Assembly (NCBI GenBank): GCA_034770075.1
Contig: CM068385.1
Span: 56,242,746-56,306,745, forward strand
DNA length: 64,000 nucleotides
Origin: Aralia elata
Taxonomy: Eukaryota > Streptophyta > Magnoliopsida > Apiales > Araliaceae
Reading direction: 5' to 3'
Both the position numbers and the translations under genes were made by a program. Below the pieces are notes generated by a model. It searched no databases and was not told the origin of the DNA. It was given only the letters and a program-made list of their open reading frames with translations. Of this stretch, positions 25,501-35,587 are shown piece after piece (the stretch's first letter is position 1; every line of letters begins with the position of its first letter).

Positions 25501-28500
25501 GCATCAGAAGGAGCAATCTCATCACTATCGCGTTCAAAACAATGTGTACATCTCACACAAGTCTTGATTTAGGGAGACCTTCTTATTGGTTCATTAGTTC
25601 CTTCAAATTGTTAAATAAAGGTGATTAGGAGTCATATTACTTCGTTCTAGTTTGATTAGGATCAGAAGGAGCAATCTCATCACTATCGCGTTCAAAAACG
25701 ATGTGTACATCTCACACAAGTCTTGATTTAGGGAGACCTTCTTATTGGTTCATTAGTTCCTTCAAATTGTCAAAGAAAGAGGTGATTAGGAGTCATATTA
25801 CTTCGTTCTAGTTTGATTAGAATCTAAAGGAGCAATCTCATCACTATCGCGTTCAAAACGATGTGTACATCTCACACAAGTCTCGATTTAGGGAAGCTTT
25901 CTTATTGTTTCGTTAGTCTCCTTCACATTATCAAAGAAATAGGTGATTAGGAGTCTTATTACTTTGTTTTAGTTTGATTAGCATCAGAAGGAGCAATCTC
26001 ATCACTATCGCGTTCAAAACAATGTGTACATCTCACACAAGTCTTGATTTAGGGAGACCTTCTTATTCGTTCATTAGTTCCTTCAAATTGTCAAAGAAAG
26101 AGGTGATTAGGAGTCATATTACTTCGTTCTAGTTTGATTAGCATCTAAAGGAGCAATCTCATCACTATCGCGTTCAAAACGATGTGTACATCTCACACAA
26201 GTCTCGATTTAGGGAAGCGTTTTTATTGTTTCGTTAGTTTCCTTCAAATTATCAAAGAAAGAGGTGATTAGGATTCTTATTACTTCGTTCTAGTTTGATT
26301 AGCATCAGAAAGAGCAATCACATCACTATCGCGTTCAAAACGATGTGTACATCTCACACAAGTCTCGATTTAGGAAAGCGTTCTTATTGTTTCGTTGGTT
26401 TCCTTCAAATTATCAAAGAAAGAGGTGATTAGGAGTCTTATTATTTCGTTCTAGTTTGATTAGCATCAAAAGGAGCAATCTCATCACTATGGCGTTCAAA
26501 ACGATGTGTACATCTCACACAAGTCTCGATTTAGGGAAGCCTTCTTATATTGTTTCGTTAGTTTCCTTCAAATTATCAAAGAAAGAGGTGATTAGGAGTC
26601 TTATTACTTCGTTCAAATTTGATTAGCATCTAAAGGAGCAATCTCATCACTATCGCCTTCAAAACAATGTGTACATCTCACACAAGTCTTGATTTAGGGA
26701 GGCCTTCTTATTGGTTCATTAGTTCCTTCAAATTGTCAAATAAAGGTGATTAGGAGTCATATTACTTCGTTCTAGTTTGATTAGGATCAGAAGGAGCAAT
26801 CTCATCACTATCGCGTTCAAAAATGATGTGTACATCTCATACAAGTCTTGATTTAGGGAGACCTTCTTATTGGTTCATTAGTTCCTTCAAATTGTCAAAG
26901 AAAGAGGTGATTAGGAGTCATATTACTTCGTTCTAGTTTGATTAGCATCTAAAGGAGCAATCTCATCACTATCGCGTTCAAAACGATGTGTACATCTCAC
27001 ACAAGTCTTTATTTAGGGAGACCTTATTGGTTCATTAGTTCCTTCAAATTGTCAAAGAAAGAGGTGATTAGGAGTCTTATTACTTTGTTCTAGTTTGATT
27101 AGCATCAAAAGCAGCAATCTCATCACTATCGCGTTCAAAACGATGTGTACATCTCACACAAGTCTCGATTTAGGGAGACCTTCTTATTGTTTCGTTAGTT
27201 TCCTTCAAATTGTCAAAGAAAGAGGTGATTAGGAGTATTATTACTTCGTTCTAGTTTTGATTAGCATCTAAAGGAGCAATCTCATCACTATGTCATTCAA
27301 AACGACGTGTACATCTCACACAAGTCTCGATTTAGGGAGACCTTCTTATTGTTTCGTTAGTTTCCTTCAAATTGTCAAAGAAAGAGGTGATTAGGAGTCA
27401 TATTACTTCGTTCTAGTTTGATTAGCATCAGAAGGAGCAATCTCATCACTATCGCGTTCAAAACGATGTGTACATCTCACACAAGTCTCGATTTAGTTAG
27501 ACCTTCTTATTGTTTCGTTAGTTTCCTTCAAATTGTCAAAGAAAGAGGTGATTAGGAGTCTTATTACTTCGTTCTAGTTTGATTAGCATCAGAAGGAGCA
27601 ATCTCATCACTATCGCGTTCAAAACAATGTGTACATCTCACACAAGTCTTGATTTAGGGAGACCTTCTTATTGGTTCATTAGTTCCTTCAAATTGTCAAA
27701 GAAAGAGGTGATTAAGAGTCATATTACTTCGTTCTAGTTTGATTAGCATCAGAAGGAGCAATCTCATCACTATCGCGTTCAAAACGATGTGTACATCTCA
27801 CACAAGTCTCGATTTAGGGAGACCTTCTTATTGTTTCGTTAGTTCCTTCAAATTATCAAAGAAAGAAGTGATTAAGAGTCATATTACTTCTTTCTAGTTT
27901 GATTAGCATCTAAAGGAGCAATCTCATCACTATCGCGTTCAAAACGATGTGTACATCTCACACAAGTCTTGATTTAGGGAGACGTTCTTATTGTTTCGTT
28001 AGTTTCCTTCAAATTGTCAAAGAAAGAGGTGATTAGGAGTCATATTACTTCGTTCTAGTTTGATTAGAATCTAAAGGAGCAATCTCATCACTATCGCGTT
28101 CAAAACGATGTGTACATCTCACACAATTCTCGATTTAGGGAGACCTTCTTATTGTTTCGTTAGTCTCCTTCACATTATCAAAGAAAGAGGTGATTAGGAG
28201 TCTTATTACTTTGTTTTAGTTTGATTAGCATCAGAAGGAGCAATCTCATCACTATCGCGTTCAAAACAATGTGTACATCTCACACAAGTCTTGATTTAGG
28301 GAGACCTTCTTATTCATTCATTAGTTCCTTCAAATTGTCAAAGAAAGAGGTGATTAGGAGTCATATTACTTCGTTCTAGTTTGATTAGCATCTAAAGGAG
28401 CATTCTTATCACTATCGCGTTCAAAACGATGTGTACATCTCACACAAGTCTCGATTTAGGGAAGTGTTCTTATTGTTTCGTTAGTTTCCTTCAAATTATC

Positions 28501-29592
28501 AAAGAAAGAGGTGATTAGGATTCTTATTACTTCGTTCTAGTTTGATTAGCATCAGAAGGAGCAATCTCATCACTATCGCGTTCAAAACGATGTGTACATC
28601 TCACACAAGTCTCGATTTAGGAAAGCCTTCTTATTGTTTCGTTAGTTTCCTTCAAATTATCAAAGAAAGAGGTGATTAGGAGTCTTATTACTTCGTTTTA
28701 GTTTGATTAGCATCAGAAGGAGCAATCTCATCACTATCGCGTTCAAAACAATGTGTACATCTCACACAAGTCTTGATTTAGGGAGACCTTCTTATTGGTT
28801 CATTAGTTCGTTCAAATTCTCAAAGAAAGAGGTGATTAAGAGTCCTATTACCTCGTTCTAGTTTGAGTAACATCAAAATGAGCAATCCAATCATTATAGC
28901 ATTCAAAACGATGTGTACATATCACACAAGTCACGATTTAGGGAGACCTTCTTATTGTTTCGTTAGTTTCTTTCAAATTTTCAAAGAAAGAGGTGATTAG
29001 GAGTATTATTACTTTGTTCTAGTTTGATTAGCATCTAAAGGAGCAATCTTATCACTATGACGTTCAAAACGATGTGTACATCTCACACAAGTCTTGATTT
29101 AGGGAGACGTTCTTATTGGTTCATTAGTTCCTTCAAATTGTCAAAGAAAGAGGTGATTAGGAGTCATATTACTTCGTTCTAGTTTGATTAGAATCTAAAG
29201 GAGCAATCTTATCACTATCGCGTTCAAAACGATGTGTACATCTCACACAAGTATTGATATAGGGAGACCTTCTTATTGGTTCATTAGTTCCTTCAAATTG
29301 TCAAAGAAAGAGGTGATTGGGAGTCTTATTACTTCGTTCTAGTTTGACTAGCATCAAAAGGAGCAATCTCATCACTATCGCGTTCAAAACGATGTGTACA
29401 TCTCACACAAGTCTCGATTTAGGAAAGCCTTCTTATTCTTTCGTTAGTCTCCTTCAAATTATCAAACAAAGAGGTGATTAGGAGTCTTATTACTTCGTTC
29501 TCGTTTGATTAGCATCAGAAGGAGCAATCTCATCACTATGTTGTTCAAAACGATGTGTACATCTCACACAAGTCTCGATTTAGGGAAGCCTT
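13551..29592. repeat. 160-bp satellite array, main block with ten-monomer higher-order repeat
   Basis: About 100 monomers over 16 kb with no other gene-like content. Rare variants recur at fixed long distances. The AAAATTTGATTAGCATC variant is at 15061, 16663, 17626, 19877, 21483, 23084 and, altered, at 24849. The intervals are 1602, 963, 2251, 1606, 1601 and 1765 bp; 963 + 2251 equals two 1607-bp periods. The CAAATAAAGGTGATTAGG variant at 14222, 15823, 22244 and 23847 gives 1601, 6421 (four periods) and 1603 bp. So ten monomers form a higher-order unit of about 1.6 kb over about 14.2-25 kb. Order decays towards the right end. The block is cut at 29592 by a copia LTR. Confidence 0.95.
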
Positions 29593-30087
29593 TGAAAGTA
29601 GTATGCACACAAGCCAATCATATTTGATATGATGTAGCATATACTTTGTAATCTTATTCATTTATTAGTAAAATAATTGATTTTCTTAAAAGGCATTTTA
29701 CATTATCTACATGGTGCTATTATATTAAATGTGATAAACCCATAGTTTTGAGCAATGCTTTTAGAATCATGATGGTGATCATGCTAATGAGATCTAAATT
29801 CAAGATAGCTCACAAACTAAAATTGTTCCTAATCGTTGGATTACTAAATTGGGGATTAGTGAATCCGGATAGATTAGTACATACGTTGCTTGCTCTTAGG
29901 AAGAGAATGATTGATCTCATAATCATTTGTGTGGAGACACTAAAGCAAGTATGTAGGTGCTTATTGGAGAATAAGTTCACTGAACGTGGCTCGCTAAGTA
30001 ATACCTAATGGAGTTTTACTCGCCTGTCAATAGGAATTCCTATAGTGATAGTTGTACAAGTGATCCTTGGACTTGAGATCATCATAG
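29593..30087 (+). mobile_element. Copia LTR fragment (first 495 bp)
   Basis: It begins with TGAAAGTAGTATGC directly after satellite (...GAAGCCTT). It matches the first 495 bp of the complete LTR that starts at 30088, with a few differences (for example TTAGTAAAATAATT against TTAATAAAGGAATT). It ends in ATCATCATAG, where the intact LTR reads on TATCTTGTG. The likeliest reading is the 5' LTR of an older element, split by insertion of a younger copy of the same family. Confidence 0.9.
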
Positions 30088-31950
30088 TGAAAGTAGTATG
30101 CACACAAGCCAATCATATTTGATATGATGTAGCATATACTTTGTAATCTTATTCATTTATTAATAAAGGAATTGATTTTCTTAAAAGCCATTTTATATTA
30201 TCTACATGGTGCTGTTATATTAAATGTGATAAACCCATAGTTTTGAGCAATGCTTTTAGAATCATGATGGTGATCAGGCTAATGAGATCTAAATTCAAGA
30301 TAGCTCACAAACTAAAATTGTTCCTAATCGTTGGATTACTAAATTGGGGATTAGTGAATCCGGATAGATTAGTACATACGTTGCTTGCTCTTAGGAAGAG
30401 AATGATTGATCTCATAATCATTTGTGTGGAGACACTAAAGCAAGTATGTAGGTGCTTATTGGAGAATAAGTTCACTGAACGTGGCTCGCTAAGGAATACC
30501 TAATGGAGTTTTACTCGCCTGTCAATAGGAATTCCTTTAGTGATAGTAGTACAAGTGATCCTTGGACTTGAGATCATCATAGTATCTTGTGTATGATGAG
30601 TTATACTTTGACATGTCCCTTAAGACCTTGTGGGTATACCAAAGGGTATGATTGGGTATAATTAGTTATACATGGAGATAAGTGAATAATCAACAAAGAA
30701 TCTACCTCGTCTAGTAAAAGATGTGAATGTCCTATGTGATTCGATAAATGACAACTCAGTAGTCCTTGGCCAATGCAAAATGAAATTAGAAAGGAGTTTC
30801 TAATTTGCATTAATTAGAGTTGTGCATTTGGGAATCGAAATACATATAATTAAATAAAATAAAACTTGACAGTAAATCCATGTCTTATATTTAATTGGGA
30901 CATTGTATGGTAGAAGGATTGAATTGTACGGTAACTATTTACTCAAAGGTTCTTTTGTGATTAATGTTGAAATCTATATTATCTGAAAAGTCGTTGATCG
31001 CTAAGGGGGCTTACCCTTATTGTAGAATAAATATATTTTATTTAAATAAATTAAATAGTTTAATTTATTTATTTAAATAAGATTAGAATTGTTCTAATTG
31101 ATTTATTCACAAACGGTTTAATATGGAGAACTTAAAGGGTCACACCGCAAAAAAAAATATTTATTTAAGAAGTAAATGGCATAATTATAATAATAAGTTA
31201 AGTGTATTTAATTTAATTTATGGAGATAGAATAAATTAAATAGCTTAATATTTATTATTTAATATTTTGGAAATATTAAATATAAATTAATAAGAGGAGT
31301 CTTATTATTATTATTATTATTACTATTATTTAATTTCTAATAGGGATTGGGAATTAATTAATAGAACTATTATTTATTTCCTAATAGGGATTGGGAATTA
31401 ATAATAGAAGTACTCTCTCACAAATTCCTAATTGGATTATGAGCATTATTAATTAAAGGAGTTTAATTATAATACAAACCCTAATCCTAAATAGCTTAGG
31501 GAAGGGTTATTCCTACATCTATAAATAAGAAGGGTCTTGTCATAGATTAGGGTTACACACTCTTGCATTAGACTGTGGAGAGTACTTACAATTTCTATAG
31601 AGATAGAAACTACGGTTTTGCCAAATACCCAACTTCTTGAATACTTGTTCTTCCTTGGTGGATCACCTCTAGAGGCCAAACACTTGGGTGGCTAACGTTG
31701 ATCAAAGGAAGGAATCACACCGTACCATTCGAGGAGAACACGAAGGACTAGGAGTTGGACTTGTACCCGAGGAAACTTTGTTCGACGAGGGTATAATTCT
31801 TATTCTCTTTCTCTTTTGTTAATATCGTTAATTGAGCACAAGGATTGATCTTGGTGATGGTTTGTATAAAATTTTAAAATCCGATTTTATCGCGCTTCCG
31901 CACTATTTATGTAATTTGATTGCATGTTCGCGCTATATACAAACCTAACA
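30088..31950 (+). repeat. Copia 5' LTR
   Basis: Runs from TGAAAGTAGT to CCTAACA (TG...CA), 1863 bp, the same length as the copy at 39535. AT-rich, with a TATA box near 31521. Short frames in its first 500 bp (about 86 codons) recur in the other LTR copies, but I regard them as chance. Confidence 0.95.
31521..31528 (+). promoter_or_regulatory. TATA box of the copia 5' LTR
   Basis: TATAAATA in the LTR, preceded by CTACATC and followed by AGAAGGG. Transcription would start about 25-35 bp downstream. The matching copy is at 40967-40974. Confidence 0.6.
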
Positions 31951-31951
31951 G

Positions 31952-31963
31952 TGGTATCAGAGC
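31952..31963 (+). other. Copia primer binding site (initiator tRNA-Met type)
   Basis: TGGTATCAGAGC, one base after the LTR end. It is the standard plant retrotransposon PBS complementary to the 3' end of initiator tRNA-Met, where minus-strand DNA synthesis is primed. Confidence 0.95.
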
Positions 31964-32067
31964 CTAATCTTGTGTTAATTATCGATTTTGATGATTCCAT
32001 GTATGCTTGATATGCGATTGGATCGAAATTTTTGGGCAGAATAAATTTTTTTTCTGAATCAGCTACA

Positions 32068-32189
32068 CGGCGCAGCTGCGCCGCCTCCAGTTCATTCTGG
32101 AGCGCAGCTGCGCCGAAACCCAGAATCGATTTTTCTGGGGAGCAGCGCAGCTGCGCCGTTGCCCAGTTCATTCTGGGCGCAGCTGCGCC
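32068..32189. repeat. Four GCGCAGCTGCGC palindromes in the copia leader
   Basis: The 12-bp palindrome GCGCAGCTGCGC occurs at 32070, 32102, 32145 and 32177 (first bases), so spacings are 32, 43 and 32 bp. The first is embedded in the perfect 16-bp CGGCGCAGCTGCGCCG, the last in a 14-bp one. The linkers are themselves hairpin-like: CCAGTTCATTCTGG, and CCCAGAA...TTCTGGG. The cluster begins about 105 bp after the PBS, in the untranslated leader. Confidence 0.92.
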
Positions 32190-33008
32190 GGTAAGCAGAA
32201 TCTGAAAAATATTTTTTCTTCAATTAAAATAAATGGTTTATTTTATTGATATAAGTTTAAAATAAAGAGTTTATTTTATCTGGAATAGGATTTCAGATTG
32301 CTAAAAATTAAAGGAGTTTAATTTGGATTTGGTTTTTGATTAAAATAAAAAGTTTATTTTGTTTCAAAACTAAATATTAGCAAAACTTTTGCCAATTAAT
32401 TGATATCGATGCATATATGGAATGATTTTATTATTCATGGGATGAATGCTATTTATTGATACATATAGAGATATGTATGATAATAAATAGGGATTGATTA
32501 TGGACTATTGACCAATGTGTGATTGGATTTATTTTAGTGGATGCTTGAATGTATGTGTTTTTATAAATGGGGTCTGCGTACCTCGTCTTATCTAATTTTT
32601 CTTAATGTAAATTCTATCTCTCTCCTATGTACTTCCCCTTGACTGCTGATCAAGGTTTCTATTTATTGTAAATAGTTCATGTAATAGGAATAGTTAGGAT
32701 TAATTTTGAAGAATTGGAGACAAAGGAACAAGGAGCGTATGAAGACCCGTTTGTATTGGAGCCCGGGTTTAAATGTAATAGTTATATTTAAATTTAATTC
32801 TTGCACCCTAGGTTTGACCTTTTGGTTCATTTTTGGTTCATTTGGTGGCTCTAGTGAACCAAACTAGAATAAAAGTCCATAATCAATCCGAGTAGAATAT
32901 AGTATTCTATATGTGCATGCTTACTATATATATATATTATATATTATCAAACATGCTTCGCATGTAAAATAATATGACGCGTATTTTATATATATATGTG
33001 CATGCGCG

Positions 33009-34954
33009 TGTTGTCCGATTTGTATATGAACAATTTACGCGCAAGTATACGCGGTCAACAAGTAATAAAGAGTAAGTAAAGTATCGATCCCACGAGGAAT
33101 TGTTACTAGTGTTTTCCAAGTACTAATCTTTTATCATCTCAATCTTATTTAAACAAACGATAGTTGTTTTTGTTGTTTTGTATTAATGAAGATAACAAAT
33201 AATTAAAGAACTATGGAAAGCTTTAAGATAATGAAATCAAATATTAACAAGTCTAAGATCACAATTTCCCCCAACACTTCACTTGAATATCCTAACTCTC
33301 TCTTTTCAACTAGTTAAATCATAAGGATTGTTATCCGAGAATTTACAAGTATATACAAGCCTCTCTCGATGGTCAAATACGTATTTCCCAATGCGGTGTA
33401 TAAATATCTCTATTCTACACACTAGCAAGAATCCAATATCAAGAATAATCAACAAGACACGTGTCACCAAATCTCATTAATCACCCTATCAATTACCAAC
33501 TTTCGCAATGGAAATCATTAAGCATGATTCTCAAATGGATACATGTGGTATTTAGGTATATGTATATCCTAAATACAATCAAATTATCCATTCATGAGGG
33601 TAATAAATAAAACACACGTCACTTAATTTCATAAATTACCCATAGGAATATCTAATTTTTCACATGATATCATAACAAGGTCTCAACCTATACTTCCTCT
33701 CTCAATTCCATATAAGTTCCCAAGGTAATTACTAGCTAGGTAATTAATATATAAAGCACAAATTATGATATCCAATCACAAATAATTAACCAACATCAAA
33801 GAGAGAGCATTCAATTCAAACTATGTATTGGGTTCCATTGAAATCTTAGAAAATTAGTTCTAGTTCATGGGAATTACAATAAACATCAAATTTGATCTAT
33901 ACATCATGATGGAATTACAAATTAAGAAGAGAATACTAGAGATAGAATGATAAAACCCCTTAGGAAGATATTCAATGGTTGTTTGATGGGTTGATTCTTG
34001 TTCTCTAGCTTTCCTTCAAGATTTGATATTCCTTGCCTTACTTGCTCCTTGGAAATTGCAGGAAAATCCTTGTATTGCAGCCCATTTCCTTCTTGATGAT
34101 GTATTTTGGTAGCTTCCCCTCTCTAGATTTTGTGTTAGAAGGTGTTAGAATGAGTGGGTATATGTTAGAATGAAGTTCCAGCCGCCACTTTGGTGTTATA
34201 AGAGATGAGTGTCTCAAACCCTAGCATTTCCCGAGTTTTGGACCAAAAAATTCGCAAAGTCAAAAGCATTTATCGCCCCGGCGCCAATTTTGGCCTGACT
34301 TCCATCGCCCCGGCGACGCTCTCGCCCCGGCGGTGGAATAGTGCTGGAATTTGTCGCCCCGGTGATGGAACTCTGTACCGCGAGACAGTTTCGACGTCTG
34401 TTGGTAAAATAGCCATAACTTCTTCGTCCGAACTCGGATTAAGGCGATTAAGAAGGCTATGGAAAGCTAAGAAGTAGCTATACAACTTTCATAACTGGAG
34501 CTCGTCGAGATAATGGCCGGAGCAAGGCGCAAATTGGCCCCGAAGCAGCTGCTATGTAAAATTCATGCAAAATCCGATGGTAAAAGGACCATAACTCTCT
34601 CATACGAACTTCAAATTGGATGATTCTGGATGTTCTGGAAAGCTAAGATCAAAATCTACAACTTTTGTTCTTTGAGTTTTGAGAGATTCGGATTGCATCA
34701 TGGGTCAAATTGAGAAACAAGCAGCGAAAATGCTAGATTCAAGCCAAAAACACATCGATTCAAGGGGCCTTTATTTTAATACCTACAAAACAACGTAAAA
34801 ACACATAAAAGCACACAAATACATATAAAAGTAATACAAAGCTACATTACACAATAATAAGATGAAAACACATAAAATCAAACGAAATAGTTAAAGACTT
34901 ACAAATTAGTAAGGCTAAAAGTACCCAATTTGTGTATATAAAATACACTCATCA
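33009..34954. mobile_element. Solo LTR of another family in the copia leader
   Basis: A 1946-bp insertion with TG...CA ends (TGTTGTCCG...CTCATCA) and a 5-bp duplication, GCGCG, at 33004-33008 and 34955-34959. The second copia copy preserves the empty site (GTGCATGCGCGCTAAAC near 42450), so the limits are exact. There is no coding capacity and no internal repeat pair, which fits a solo LTR left by LTR-LTR recombination. Read on the minus strand it would begin TGATGAGTG and end GGACAACA; I favour that orientation weakly. A palindrome cluster lies at 34273-34365. The family is not identified. Confidence 0.88.
34273..34365. repeat. Four TCGCCCCGGCGA-type palindromes in the solo LTR
   Basis: TCGCCCCGGCG(A) or a close variant begins at 34273, 34305, 34322 and 34354, with spacings of 32, 17 and 32 bp. 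The core equals that of the gypsy LTR cluster (3502-3580), although the surrounding LTRs look unrelated. Confidence 0.85.
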
Positions 34955-35098
34955 GCGCGCTAAACAAGATGAGACTAATAATAATAAACCCCTCATGTAA
35001 TTATATTAAGTCCTAAGCGTTCAAAGATATTTGGAATATCGAACGTCGCCTTCTAGTATGGTAAAGCAATAGAGTATTAAATGTTTAATATGAGTTTG

Positions 35099-35388
35099 TT
35101 GTGTCACCACAAGGCAAGTATTAAATATTTAAGATGTTGCTTTATCACATTTGATGCTTATACATAGACTGAACGATGCTGTTTTGTTGTGTCACCACAA
35201 GGACAGTGTTTTTCTTTCGAATATATGGAAGTGCTAGGTTGGACTTAACTTGGATAATTTTGATTCGGATGTGTCACCACTTGATCAAAATAATCTAAGA
35301 GGCAAAATACAAGGAGTTACATAGTGATGTAATTGACAATAGTTGTCTACCTATTTATTTATATATCGTTTGTTGTGTCACCACAAGG
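35099..35388. repeat. Four TTGTGTCACCACAA hairpin repeats upstream of copia gag
   Basis: TTGTGTCACCACAAGG lies at 35099-35114, 35187-35202 and 35373-35388, with a degenerate copy (ATGTGTCACCACTTGA) near 35269. The arms TTGTG/CACAA flank TCAC. All four recur in the second copia copy. They precede gag by about 200-490 bp and could be RNA hairpins; no function is known to me. Confidence 0.8.
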
Positions 35389-35587
35389 CTATATACATTT
35401 GAAATGGGATCCTTATTCTCACTAGCAAACCTTTAATTAGATTTGCCGAACTATATATATTGAGGGTAATATAGTTTGATGAAAATAGTGGGAGATACCA
35501 ATTTAAAATAAAGACCTAATTTATTTTGGTAATTAATTAAATGAATGTATGCTAAAATGTTGTCTATTTCACATGCAGAATTTAAAA

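Noticed and set aside
13551..29592. Calling the satellite the functional centromere
   Set aside because: Monomer length and higher-order repeats fit, but sequence alone cannot show CENH3 loading; a pericentromeric, subtelomeric or knob array is also possible.
29748..30503. Two similar frames of 86 codons in the copia LTRs
   Set aside because: They repeat because the LTR is repeated; no domain, and the third LTR copy has a stop within it.
31887..32171. A minus-strand frame across the copia LTR end and leader palindromes
   Set aside because: Antisense to the element, spans the PBS, and its alanine-rich part is only the palindrome cluster in translation.
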